From NCBI GenBank assembly GCA_963751955.1, contig CAVVWM010000010.1:1-64000 (forward strand): a stretch of 64,000 nucleotides of DNA, read 5' to 3'. The notes below the pieces were generated by a model, which saw nothing but the letters and a program-made list of their open reading frames with translations, was not told the DNA's origin and ran no database searches. The stretch comes from JABDIY01 sp963751955. Lineage in GTDB: Bacteria; Actinomycetota; Acidimicrobiia; Acidimicrobiales; SZUA-35. The translations under genes were made by a program, and so were the position numbers. How positions within the stretch are numbered: the first letter of the stretch is position 1; every line of letters begins with the position of its first letter. Shown here in pieces: positions 9,388-17,742 of the stretch.

Positions 9388-10553
9388 GGGGCACTGTCAA
9401 AGTTCTATCTCTCGTGGTCCTCGGCGTGCTGGTGGCGGCCTACGTCCTTCGGCCGAATCCCGAGACGGTCACCTTCGTGTCACCGATTTCGGTCGAGGCG
9501 CAAACCGAGATTATTGCCGGCGAGACCCTTGATCTGGATGTGAACATGCCGGCGGCAGGAGCGGTGAAGGTCCTGGCGCTCTCCGGTGCGTCTGCTCTCC
9601 TGTTCACCCCCGAACTCCCCGAAGGCCGCTCATCGTGGACTGTTCCCGACGCTGTCACCAAAACCGCCGGCCGACTGACCCTCTTGATTGGGGGCAATCA
9701 GGTCGAGCTAGCGATTCGGGCCAGCGAACCGAACGACTTCACCAACATCTTGCTGGGCCCTCGGACCATCGTGGCCGACGGGAAGGACCTCACGTTGGCG
9801 GTCGTGGCACCCGGCGACATCTACGGAAATGCGCTGCCGAACCGAACCCCGGTCCAGTTCCAACGGTTGGAGGCGAACCAGGATCGATCGAGCTATGACC
9901 GCGAAGTCGAACGGTCGCTGGCCTTTGCGCGGCTCGGCGCCGGAACGACCGCTGGTGCGAACTCGATCTGGGTGACAGTGGAGAACACGACCGGCGTACC
10001 GGCGGTTCTCAACGAGGTGCCGGGCGTGGCCACCGCTGTCGAGCTCGAGCTGGCGACGTCCGCCGTTGTGGCTGATGGCCGCCAAGTGATCGAGTTGGCC
10101 ACCGCCGAACTGGTTGACGAGTTCGGCAATCAGCTTCCCGACGGTGTGGCCGGAGTGTTCCGGCTCACCACCGCTGATACGACAACGGTGGTACCGGCCA
10201 CGGTGCAGCGCGGTCGCCTGCTGGCCTTCTGGACGGCCCCGGACAGCCCGGCCGTGCTCAGAATCACCGCATCGGTGAACGGCCAAACATCTGGCTCAGC
10301 CACGATCAGAGCTGTCACCGGGGTGCGTCCCTTCGAGGTGACAGGATCACTTGAGATCGACGGATACCGAATCCGGGTCGGGCCGATCCTGGATCCCTCC
10401 GGTGCGCTGGTTGCCAACGGAACCGAAGTAGTCATCGGTGATCGGTCGACGACAACCGCCGACGGTGTCGCCACCGCACTTGTTCAAGCGAATCCCGGAG
10501 TCATCGTGGTCACTGCGCTGGGCCGCACCGTCGAACACAGGATCCAGCCATGA
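9384..10553 (+). CDS. Membrane-anchored protein with bacterial Ig-like (Big-1/invasin type) repeats
   Basis: 389 residues. A single N-terminal hydrophobic segment (VLSLVVLGVLVAAYVL) acts as signal anchor, and the rest is beta-rich and extracytoplasmic. Two stretches share the Big-1 pattern: VADGKDLTLAVVAPGDIYGN and VADGRQVIELATAELVDEFG, each followed by a proline/valine-rich strand. There is no catalytic motif. The ATG at 9384 overlaps the preceding stop and the gene overlaps the following one by four bases. It probably forms an extracellular structural or scaffold partner of the large membrane protein upstream. The specific function is unknown. Confidence 0.7.
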   Translation: MRGTVKVLSLVVLGVLVAAYVLRPNPETVTFVSPISVEAQTEIIAGETLDLDVNMPAAGAVKVLALSGASALLFTPELPEGRSSWTVPDAVTKTAGRLTLLIGGNQVELAIRASEPNDFTNILLGPRTIVADGKDLTLAVVAPGDIYGNALPNRTPVQFQRLEANQDRSSYDREVERSLAFARLGAGTTAGANSIWVTVENTTGVPAVLNEVPGVATAVELELATSAVVADGRQVIELATAELVDEFGNQLPDGVAGVFRLTTADTTTVVPATVQRGRLLAFWTAPDSPAVLRITASVNGQTSGSATIRAVTGVRPFEVTGSLEIDGYRIRVGPILDPSGALVANGTEVVIGDRSTTTADGVATALVQANPGVIVVTALGRTVEHRIQP

Positions 10554-11095
10554 CCTCGCTCAGCAAGGTGAAGCGAGCCATGGCGGCAGTGTTGGTAACG
10601 CTGGTTCTTGTAGTGGCCGGAGCCACACTCGCCGGCCTGACAACTGTTGTGATCTCCTACGGGACGGGAGCGAACCCAGCAACAGCGTTCACTCCCGCCG
10701 CCGAACCACTTTCGGTTCGCAGCAAAACAGTGTCGTGGAATCCCGACGAACCCGATCTGTTGCGCAGTGTCGAGCGTCAAACCCGGCTCGACGTGGCCAA
10801 AGCGTGGGTCGGCGCTCTGTCAGGCGAAGCCGATGACATTTGGTTCTCGGGCGGAGCGTTGGAACGTCAAGCCGATGCCGCACAGCTGGCCGTATCGGCA
10901 GACACAACCTGGAACGATCATCAGATCACCACCTACTTCTACAGCTTGGATGGCCAAGTGCTGGGCGTGGAGATCTTGTCCACCGGAGTTGTCGACATGG
11001 GCGCAGGCGTCGCGTTGTCGGTGAGCGACAGCTACGAAGTGGTACTGGTCCTGCGGGACGGGAACTGGCGGGTGGAGCTCCTCACCAGGCTTTAA
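10550..11095 (+). CDS. Single-pass membrane protein with a small extracytoplasmic domain, function unknown
   Basis: 181 residues. The N-terminus is basic (MTSLSKVKRAM) with one transmembrane helix at about 12-36. The ~145-residue extracytoplasmic part ends SYEVVLVLRDGNWRVELLTRL. That ending, a strand followed by GNWRV, is common in NTF2/SnoaL-like folds, matching the NTF2-like domain of the first protein in this operon. Third gene of the overlapping trio. No enzyme motif is seen and I do not recognise the family. Confidence 0.65.
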   Translation: MTSLSKVKRAMAAVLVTLVLVVAGATLAGLTTVVISYGTGANPATAFTPAAEPLSVRSKTVSWNPDEPDLLRSVERQTRLDVAKAWVGALSGEADDIWFSGGALERQADAAQLAVSADTTWNDHQITTYFYSLDGQVLGVEILSTGVVDMGAGVALSVSDSYEVVLVLRDGNWRVELLTRL

Positions 11096-11100
11096 CAAAC

Positions 11101-11118
11101 CTTGATGTTGGCTTGAGA
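11101..11118 (+). promoter_or_regulatory. Direct-repeat box CTTGA-N6-CTTGAGA (copy 2)
   Basis: CTTGA at 11101 and CTTGAGA at 11112, 11 bp apart, in the 56-bp gap before the glycosyltransferase gene at 11152. The TTGAGA could be a -35. TACATT at 11139 is a poor -10 candidate at long spacing. The architecture is the same as at 6186 and 13125. Confidence 0.6.
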
Positions 11119-11151
11119 GCCGCCTGATTCCTGATTTTTACATTCAGGGTC

Positions 11152-13116
11152 ATGACAAACCAAACAGCAATCGACCCAACCAGCCCGTTCAACCAGTGGC
11201 GCTCGCAGCCCACCGTCGCCAACCCCGATCTGACCGTGGTGATCCCGGCCTACAACGAAGCGACCCGGATCATTCCGACCATCGCCGCCATCGGTTCCTA
11301 CCTGGCCACCGAGGGGTTCAGCTTCGAGATCATCGTTTCCGACGACGGCTCGACCGACAACACGGTCGCCGTCCTGGAAGCCCTGAACCTCTGCAATCTC
11401 GAGATCATCGCTCCCGGAGTGAACCGGGGCAAGGGTGCCGCGGTGCGAGCCGGAGTACAGGCCGCTCGAGGGAAGCTGATCCTGTTCACCGATGCCGATA
11501 TGTCGACCCCGATCGAGGAGCTGGCACCGATGCTGGCCAAGACCGGCGGCAACCCGATCGTGATCGCCTCCCGGGCCGCAGAAGGATCCATAGAACAGAA
11601 CCGGTCCGGTCTGCGTCAGTTGCTGAGCAACGTACTTCGCACCCTGGCTCGAGTGATCCTGGGTCTCCGCTTCGCCGATACCCAGTGTGGTTTCAAGCTC
11701 TTCCGGGCCGACGTTGCCAAAGAACTGTTCGCCGCCCAATTGATCGACGGCTTCTCCTTCGACCTCGAGCTGTTGTGGCTGGCCCAGCGCAAGGGTTATC
11801 CCGTCGCCGAAGTTGGAGTGAGCTGGTATGACGCTCCCGGATCCAAAGTGGCGCCGTTGCGCACCAGCATTGGATTCCTGGCGTCCCTGATCGGGATTCG
11901 TCTTCGCCACAAGCTCCACCGAGGCGTCTCGCGGCCCACCTCAGGACTGCGTATCGCCCTGGTCAGCGCCCTACCCCCGTCTCGCACCACCCTCAACGAG
12001 TACGGCCATCATCTCGCCAAACACCTCAGCGAAAATGAATCGGTTCAGAGCCTCACGGTGTGGACCGAGCAGACCCTCCAGGCCGAAACGGCCGCCATGA
12101 ACCCGTCGGTCATCTGCCAACCGGTGTGGGAATTCAACAGCATCCTCAACCCGTTCCGAGTGCTCGCCGCAGCCAGGAAATCCCGCCCCGACGTGGTGAT
12201 GTTCAACCTCCATTTCACCTCATTCGGCAACTCCCGTGTTCCCGCCGCGGTTGGCCTTGTGACCCCCGCACTTCTGCGCCTCTTCGGTTTCCGGACCAAC
12301 GTGTTGCTCCACAATCTCATGGACACCGTGGATCTCGATCAGGCCGGGTTCAAGACCTCCCGCTTCGCCAAGCCCATCATCATCGGCATCGGCCGCCTTC
12401 TGACCCGCGTGGTCCTGATGGCCGACACCGTTGGGACCACGATCCCGACCTATGTGGACATCCTCCAAGACCGCTACTCAGCCACGAACGTGTACCTCGC
12501 CCCCCACGGAACCTTCGAAACCTCCGACGAATGCGAAACAGACTCGAGCGACGGCAAACGTCGCATTCTGGCATTCGGCAAGTTCGGCACCTACAAGCGG
12601 GTGGACGGCCTTCTGGACGCCCACGCCCAGCTGCTGGCCGATGAGAACTTCGCTGATGTCGAGCTGGTTATCGCCGGTTCCAACAATCCGAATGCTCCTG
12701 GCTACCTGGAGTCGCTCGAAGCACAGCTCAGCGACAACTCCCAGGTGCGGTTCTGGGGGTACGTGGAAGAAGACGATGTTCCCGAGCTGTTCAAGAGCGC
12801 CAGCGTTGTCGCCTTTCCCTACACCGCTACCACCGGCAGCTCCGGACCGCTGCATCAGGCCGGCGCCTATGGCCGAGCTGCGATCGTTCCCCGGGTCGGC
12901 GACTTCGTTGACCTCATCGAGGATGAAGGTTTCGAAGGCGAGATCTTCGATCCGGCCAGCACTGAATCGCTGGTTGTCGCACTGAAGAATGTCCTGGGCG
13001 ACGACGCTCGACGGGATGAACTGGGCCGCAACAACTACACGGCCGCCAACCGTCTTCCCCTGTCCGAAGTTGTGACGTGGCACGTGGGCCAGTTTCTCAA
13101 GATGGTCCGCTCCTAG
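11152..13116 (+). CDS. Bifunctional glycosyltransferase: GT2 domain fused to GT4 domain
   Basis: 654 residues with two complete glycosyltransferase modules. Residues ~20-250 are GT2, of the dolichyl-phosphate sugar synthase kind: LTVVIPAYNEATRIIPTIAA, VSDDGSTDNT, the metal-binding FTDADMSTP, and ADTQCGFKLFR. Residues ~265-650 are GT-B family GT4: RIALVSALPPSRTTLNEYG, then ILAFGKFGTYKRVDGLLDAH, VELVIAGSNN, FPYTATTGSSG and a C-terminal donor-binding helix. The N-terminal module probably loads a sugar on a polyprenyl phosphate and the C-terminal one transfers from a nucleotide sugar. No transmembrane helix is evident. It has its own box-type promoter. Confidence 0.85.
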   Translation: MTNQTAIDPTSPFNQWRSQPTVANPDLTVVIPAYNEATRIIPTIAAIGSYLATEGFSFEIIVSDDGSTDNTVAVLEALNLCNLEIIAPGVNRGKGAAVRAGVQAARGKLILFTDADMSTPIEELAPMLAKTGGNPIVIASRAAEGSIEQNRSGLRQLLSNVLRTLARVILGLRFADTQCGFKLFRADVAKELFAAQLIDGFSFDLELLWLAQRKGYPVAEVGVSWYDAPGSKVAPLRTSIGFLASLIGIRLRHKLHRGVSRPTSGLRIALVSALPPSRTTLNEYGHHLAKHLSENESVQSLTVWTEQTLQAETAAMNPSVICQPVWEFNSILNPFRVLAAARKSRPDVVMFNLHFTSFGNSRVPAAVGLVTPALLRLFGFRTNVLLHNLMDTVDLDQAGFKTSRFAKPIIIGIGRLLTRVVLMADTVGTTIPTYVDILQDRYSATNVYLAPHGTFETSDECETDSSDGKRRILAFGKFGTYKRVDGLLDAHAQLLADENFADVELVIAGSNNPNAPGYLESLEAQLSDNSQVRFWGYVEEDDVPELFKSASVVAFPYTATTGSSGPLHQAGAYGRAAIVPRVGDFVDLIEDEGFEGEIFDPASTESLVVALKNVLGDDARRDELGRNNYTAANRLPLSEVVTWHVGQFLKMVRS

Positions 13117-13124
13117 GCCGGTTT

Positions 13125-13162
13125 CTTGATCGAATCTTGAGATTCGTCCGACCTTGCCTTGA
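13125..13162 (+). promoter_or_regulatory. Direct-repeat box CTTGA-N6-CTTGAGA (copy 3) with an extra repeat two turns further
   Basis: CTTGA at 13125, CTTGAGA at 13136 and a further CTTGA at 13158, all on an 11-bp register (11 and 22 bp). The intermediate register position 13147 holds TCCGA, a weak match. The box precedes the STAS-flippase-kinase-H-NOX operon whose first ATG is at 13226. Confidence 0.6.
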
Positions 13163-13225
13163 AGTGCGGAACCCAAGATTGAGGTAGTGCAAAACGCACT
13201 GGTCAACCACCACAAGGACACCGAC

Positions 13226-13582
13226 ATGAACACCACATTCGCCCACGACACAGCCAGCGAAACCCTCACCGAGGCCCTCACCGACATCTTCTCCGGTTCC
13301 CGCACCGAGACCCTCACTGAGACGCTGCCGGCCCGCCTCGATGTTCACCGCCTGGCGGAGTTCCAGACGCTGTGCACCACCAACATCGCCCTGGACCTGC
13401 TGCTCGACGCCTCCGAGGTTCGTTTCATCGACACCGCCGCCCTGGCGTTCCTCGAGAACCTCGACACCGCTCGCCGCAGCGCCGGGGCTGCGGTTCACTA
13501 CTTCCGGCCCAGCCCCGCCCTGGTCGCCACCTTCGAACTTCACGGCTCCAAGCTGGCAAACCCAGAGCTACTGGTCCGATGA
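13226..13582 (+). CDS. STAS-domain protein
   Basis: 118 residues. The C-terminal half is a STAS fold (anti-sigma-factor-antagonist type): LDLLLDASEVRFIDTAALAFLENL. In classical antagonists the stretch is D-S-S/T-G with a phosphorylatable serine; here it is DTAA, so at most the threonine could be used. The ~35-residue N-terminus is rich in T and E repeats (TETLTETLP). The start at 13226 is chosen because AAGGA precedes it by seven bases; an upstream GTG at 13187 is also in frame. The stop overlaps the flippase ATG. It probably acts as a protein-protein switch for the operon's signalling. Confidence 0.75.
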   Translation: MNTTFAHDTASETLTEALTDIFSGSRTETLTETLPARLDVHRLAEFQTLCTTNIALDLLLDASEVRFIDTAALAFLENLDTARRSAGAAVHYFRPSPALVATFELHGSKLANPELLVR

Positions 13583-14919
13583 GCTCCACTACTCGAGAAA
13601 TCGGCGACAGCTCATCGGTCGCCCAACCAATCGTTGAAACGGGGAGTCTGAAGCAACTCCTCGCCGGGGGCAGCCTCCTCACCATCGCCATGATCGGCGC
13701 CGGTGCTGGCAACTACCTGGCCAACCTGATCATCGGGGCGGTGTTGACCGCAGCAGAGTTCGGTGACGCCGCCCTGATGGTCACATTCCTCCTCGCCTCC
13801 ACCGTTCTCACGGGCGGCACCCAACTTCTAGCCGCCAAGGCCACGGCCGAGGACCTGTCCGGAAGCGGTTCCCGGGTGCGGGAGCTCCGGACCAACTCGA
13901 TGAGGGTGGGAACTCTTGTGGCCGTAGCGGTTCTCGCCGCAAGCCCGGTGCTCACAGCTACGTTCGGCCTCGGCAGCTCCTGGCTGATTCCATTGATGGC
14001 GCTGGGGCTGCCGGCCCACCTCGCACTGTCTGTGGACCGAGGACAACTTCAGGGCAATCTGGCCCTGGTCTCTCTGGCCAAGACCTTCCTCGCCGAAGTG
14101 ATCGTGCGACTGGTTGCCACTGTCGCACTGGTCGGTGTGGGTGCCGGTGCGGTCGGTGCCACCGTTGCGATCAACGTTGCGTTCCTCGGGGGACTTGCGG
14201 TCTCTCGGTCCGCACTCCGTGCCTCCGGTGTGACCATTTACAACGCTGGTGAATCGACAGCGCCTTCCGCAGCCCGTGCCACCACGACCGTGGCCCATGT
14301 GGCGCTGTTGTCGGCGGGCACGGTGCTTATCACCAACGGCGACCTCGTTGCCGCCAAGCTTGTGCTGGACCCCGCCGACGCCGGTCGTTATGCACTGGTC
14401 GGTCTTGTCGGCCGAGTTGTCTACATGATGGCGATCGCCCTTCACGGAACGATGATTCCGCTGATGATTCGGGCCGCCGATGACAGAGCAGCGGTCAAAC
14501 GGAACTGTCTGGCAGCGGTCGGCTCGGTCTCGCTCGTCGCCACGGTTGGGATCTGGGCCCTCGACGACCTGATCGTCTCGATCATCGGTGGCAGCGAGTA
14601 TCGGTCGGCAGCGGGATTGCTCGGTCCCTATGCGTTGGCGGCTGCCCTGTTCACCGTCGCTTCGACCTCAGCCACCCTCGACCTCGCGGTCGATCGTACC
14701 CGGGAGTCATGGTTGATTCTGGCCGGGGCCCTTCTGCAAAGCGGCCTGTTCGCTTTCGGCAACCCGAGTTCGGGACAGGAGATCGTGATCATGCAGATCA
14801 CATCAATGGTGGTATTACTCACGGCGATCCTGTTTGGCAATAAGGTTGAACAAGCAGTTATGTCCTCTGTTGGGAGCAAGCCGTGGCAAGTGACCACCAG
14901 CACGACCTCGAGTTTCTAG
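13579..14919 (+). CDS. Polysaccharide flippase-like membrane protein (Wzx/MATE superfamily)
   Basis: 446 residues with about 12-14 hydrophobic segments. The N-terminal membrane repeat reads GAGAGNYLANLIIGAVLTAAEFGDAAL, the pattern seen in oligosaccharide flippases, and the segment AAKLVLDPADAGRYALVGLVGRVVYMM matches the second half-repeat. Such proteins move lipid-linked oligosaccharides across the membrane. The ATG overlaps the STAS stop (ATGA), and the 3' end overlaps the kinase gene by 37 bp. With the glycosyltransferases upstream it indicates export of a surface or extracellular polysaccharide. The linked substrate is unknown. Confidence 0.82.
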   Translation: MSSTTREIGDSSSVAQPIVETGSLKQLLAGGSLLTIAMIGAGAGNYLANLIIGAVLTAAEFGDAALMVTFLLASTVLTGGTQLLAAKATAEDLSGSGSRVRELRTNSMRVGTLVAVAVLAASPVLTATFGLGSSWLIPLMALGLPAHLALSVDRGQLQGNLALVSLAKTFLAEVIVRLVATVALVGVGAGAVGATVAINVAFLGGLAVSRSALRASGVTIYNAGESTAPSAARATTTVAHVALLSAGTVLITNGDLVAAKLVLDPADAGRYALVGLVGRVVYMMAIALHGTMIPLMIRAADDRAAVKRNCLAAVGSVSLVATVGIWALDDLIVSIIGGSEYRSAAGLLGPYALAAALFTVASTSATLDLAVDRTRESWLILAGALLQSGLFAFGNPSSGQEIVIMQITSMVVLLTAILFGNKVEQAVMSSVGSKPWQVTTSTTSSF

Positions 14920-16376
14920 CCAAGGTCAGCCACGAGCTCCGGGGGCCTCTCCATTCGATCCTCGGTTTGTCCGAGATGTTGGTTGAGGGTGGCGTCGGCA
15001 CAGACGACAAGCGGCTTACGAATGCAATCAACCGGGAGGCCAAGTCCCTTCAGGTGTTGGTCGATGACATCTTCGATTATGCCCGTATCGCTTCGGACCG
15101 GCTGGCGCTGCTGGTTGGGCCGTTCCCGATCGCCGATGTGTTGGCCGGGATCGTGGGAGCGGCCAGGGAGTCAGCCGCCGCCAAAGACTTGTCCCTTCTG
15201 TTGACCGTGGGGCCAGAAGTTCCCCACTGGGTCATCGGTGACGAAGTCCGGTTCACCCAGATCGTTCGAAACCTCGTGACCAACGCCATTCGCTACAGCG
15301 ACAGCGGCAACATCACGGTGTCGTTGACTGCTCCAAGAGAGCCCAACGTGCGGTGCGTAGTGTCGGACCAGGGCATTGGGATCAGGGAAGAAGCCATACC
15401 AACCCTGTTCGAGCCGTTCACCCAAGCCCACCGTAAACGCGCCGGTGGCAGCGGTTTGGGGCTGGCTGTGTGCGCCCGGTTGACCGAACTGATGGCCGGA
15501 ACGTTGTCGGTCGAATCGGAGGTGGGGGTTGGTTCGGTGTTCACGGTGGATCTCCCGTTGGAGTCGACCACAGCCCCGGAGTCGCCTCGTCCGCCGAAAG
15601 GCCGCACCGAGGGCGGAGGCGAACTGATTCTCGTGGTGGAAGACAGTCCGGTGAATCAGCTGTTGGCCCGAAGTCAGATTCAGAACCTGGGCATGGAAGC
15701 GATCGTGGTCGAATCGGGCGAGGAAGCTCTCGAGTTGCTCGGCGAGACAGAGGGCCCAGCCTTCGACGCCATCCTGATGGACTGGAATCTGCCGGGAATC
15801 ACCGGGCTGGAAACAGCAACCCAGATCCGGCACGGTGAATTGGTCCATGGGTCGATACCCATCATTGCCATGACAGCCAACGCCTTGACCGGCGATCGCG
15901 AGCGATGCCTCGAAGCGGGAATGAACGATTTCTTGGCCAAACCGGTCAGCTCATCGGATATCGCGACGATGATGGGCAAATGGCTTGCCACCCTGGCCCC
16001 GGTTCCGCTGACCGGGGCCCGCCACAACTCCTCGGTCGATGAAGACACGTTGGATGAGCTGGCTGCCGACTTCGACGATCCGGCCATCATCGAGGGGCTC
16101 ATACGCACGTTCCTGGCAGAGCTGCCCGGCCGGGTCGAAGCGATTGTCCAAGGTCGGGACAACCACAATCTGGGTGAGATCAAGCGAGCGGCCCACACTC
16201 TGGGATCGACCTCGGCCCTGCTGGGAGCCCACGGGATCAGCCAACTGTGTTCGGCGCTGCGGGAAACAGAGGAGATGTCCTCCGCTTCGGCCTTGGTCGG
16301 CCGATTGGAGCTGGAAGCACAAGACGTCGCCGATGCATTCAACATCAGGCTCAAACAGCATGGGGATTCCGCATGA
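14883..16376 (+). CDS. Soluble hybrid histidine kinase (HisKA-HATPase-REC-HPt)
   Basis: 497 residues, no membrane segment and no N-terminal sensor: the phosphoacceptor is already at His17 (KVSHELRGPL). The ATPase domain has the N box (RNLVTNAIRY), G1 (SDQGIGI) and GSGLGLAV. The receiver (ILVVEDSPVNQLLA) has phospho-acceptor Asp300 in LMDWNLPG. A C-terminal HPt domain has His438 in RAAHTLGSTSALLG. A full His-Asp-His relay is therefore encoded in one protein, with the final Asp expected in a separate regulator. The missing input domain fits the adjacent H-NOX protein acting in trans. GTG start; the stop overlaps the H-NOX ATG. Confidence 0.9.
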   Translation: MASDHQHDLEFLAKVSHELRGPLHSILGLSEMLVEGGVGTDDKRLTNAINREAKSLQVLVDDIFDYARIASDRLALLVGPFPIADVLAGIVGAARESAAAKDLSLLLTVGPEVPHWVIGDEVRFTQIVRNLVTNAIRYSDSGNITVSLTAPREPNVRCVVSDQGIGIREEAIPTLFEPFTQAHRKRAGGSGLGLAVCARLTELMAGTLSVESEVGVGSVFTVDLPLESTTAPESPRPPKGRTEGGGELILVVEDSPVNQLLARSQIQNLGMEAIVVESGEEALELLGETEGPAFDAILMDWNLPGITGLETATQIRHGELVHGSIPIIAMTANALTGDRERCLEAGMNDFLAKPVSSSDIATMMGKWLATLAPVPLTGARHNSSVDEDTLDELAADFDDPAIIEGLIRTFLAELPGRVEAIVQGRDNHNLGEIKRAAHTLGSTSALLGAHGISQLCSALRETEEMSSASALVGRLELEAQDVADAFNIRLKQHGDSA

Positions 16377-16915
16377 AGGGCATCATCTTCAATGTCGTAG
16401 AGAACGCCGTTACTGCGTTGCATGGAGCGTCGGCGTGGGACGACATTCTCGATCACGCCGGACTCGACGGTTCCTACACTGCGTTGGGCACATACCCCGA
16501 TGCCGAGCTGATGAGCATTGTGGGTTCGGCTTGTGAGCTCACGGGTGCTGGCGCCGATGATCTGCTGCGTGTCGTCGGGCGTGCCGTGCTGCCCGATCTG
16601 GCCGGTCACGTAAGCGACGTCGTGGACCGCGACGGGACAGCATTCGAGTTCCTGGCCACCATCGACGACGTGATCCATGTTGAAGTTCGCAAGCTCTACC
16701 CCGATGCTGCCACGCCCACCGTGAAGACCCGTCGGATTGATGATCGTTCGATCGAGGTGACCTACGGATCCTCACGCAACCTGTGGGCCATGGCTGAAGG
16801 ACTGATTCTCGGTGCTGGTGACCTTTTCGGAGAGCCACTCGTCGTGACCCGCCACGCCGATCCCAACGCGGCCGGAGAAACCGTCTTCCACGTCGAGCTG
16901 GCCACGGTCGAGTGA
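16373..16915 (+). CDS. H-NOX (haem-NO-binding) sensor protein
   Basis: 180-residue stand-alone H-NOX domain. All canonical haem contacts are visible at the usual numbers: proximal His102 in DDVIHVEVRKLYP, Pro115, and the propionate-binding Y131-x-S133-x-R135 (TYGSSRN). Position 140 is Met, so the distal tyrosine that lets some H-NOX proteins hold oxygen is absent at that position; by family knowledge this favours NO over O2. Bacterial H-NOX proteins usually inhibit a partner kinase or act on c-di-GMP enzymes. Here the ATG overlaps the hybrid kinase stop and the TGA overlaps the next gene, giving obligate co-translation with both. Confidence 0.92.
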   Translation: MKGIIFNVVENAVTALHGASAWDDILDHAGLDGSYTALGTYPDAELMSIVGSACELTGAGADDLLRVVGRAVLPDLAGHVSDVVDRDGTAFEFLATIDDVIHVEVRKLYPDAATPTVKTRRIDDRSIEVTYGSSRNLWAMAEGLILGAGDLFGEPLVVTRHADPNAAGETVFHVELATVE

Positions 16916-17742
16916 GCAGCGATCCTGTTGCTCGGCTCGAACGCCGGCTGGCCCGAGAACGCGCGGCCCGTCTGGAGGCCGAGCAGATCGCCGAAAAGGG
17001 TCTGCGCGATCTCTATCTGGCCAACCAGAATCTCGACCATCTGGTCACTGAGCGAACGCTGGAACTTCATTCGGCTCGGATCGAGTTGGAGCGTTCAGCG
17101 GTGCGGCGGGAATCGTTCTTGGCGTCGCTTTCACGACAGGTGCGGACGCCGCTGAATGGCGTGGTGGGGATGCTCGACCTGCTCGAGGGGCACATCTCGG
17201 ATCCCCAAGGGCGCAGCTATGTATTCTCGGCACGAGCGTCGGCGGAAGATTTGCTGAAGTTGTTCTCTCGCCTGATTCTCTTTGTGGACCTCGATGACGG
17301 CGGACGGGTAGAGCCAGCTGAGGTTGAGTTGGCCGGGATCTTGGCAGACATCACTGAGCGCTGGTCTCGGGAGGCCATGGCCAGTGGTCAGCTGTTGTTC
17401 GTGGAAAACCGAGCACCATCGGACGTCGTCCTGTTCACCATTGCTGAACATCTCGAGCTGGCAGTGGGAGAACTGATAGACAATGCCATTTCCCACTCGG
17501 GGCCGGGCAGTCTCACCCTCGACGCTGAGCTCCACGATCACTCCTTGGTCTTGAGCCTCACCGACCCGGGCGGGGGAGCCGGGGACACCATCGCCAATGA
17601 GTATGACGGTATGGGACTGGCGTTGGCCGAGAGACTGGCGGCAACCATCGGAGCAACGATCGAGGTGCCCGATGGGTTCGACGGGCCGACCACCGTGACA
17701 GTTACCGTGCCGGTGAAGTTCCGTGCCGGTGACCTGGTCTAG
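16912..17742 (+). CDS. Histidine-kinase-like protein lacking the phosphoacceptor histidine
   Basis: 276 residues. The N-terminal ~60 residues form a charged coiled coil (RLERRLARERAARLEAEQIA), then a HisKA-like helix and a HATPase-like domain. The H box, normally SHE-I/L-RTPLNG, reads SRQVRTPLNG, with Arg75 and Gln76 replacing His-Glu, so it cannot be phosphorylated there. The N-box asparagine (GELIDNAISHS) and a glycine loop (LTDPGGGAGD) remain. It is probably a pseudokinase that links H-NOX to the hybrid kinase as an adaptor or ATP-dependent phosphodonor. The GTG start overlaps the H-NOX stop. Its TAG stop shares a CTAG palindrome with the convergent regulator's stop. Confidence 0.82.
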   Translation: MSSDPVARLERRLARERAARLEAEQIAEKGLRDLYLANQNLDHLVTERTLELHSARIELERSAVRRESFLASLSRQVRTPLNGVVGMLDLLEGHISDPQGRSYVFSARASAEDLLKLFSRLILFVDLDDGGRVEPAEVELAGILADITERWSREAMASGQLLFVENRAPSDVVLFTIAEHLELAVGELIDNAISHSGPGSLTLDAELHDHSLVLSLTDPGGGAGDTIANEYDGMGLALAERLAATIGATIEVPDGFDGPTTVTVTVPVKFRAGDLV

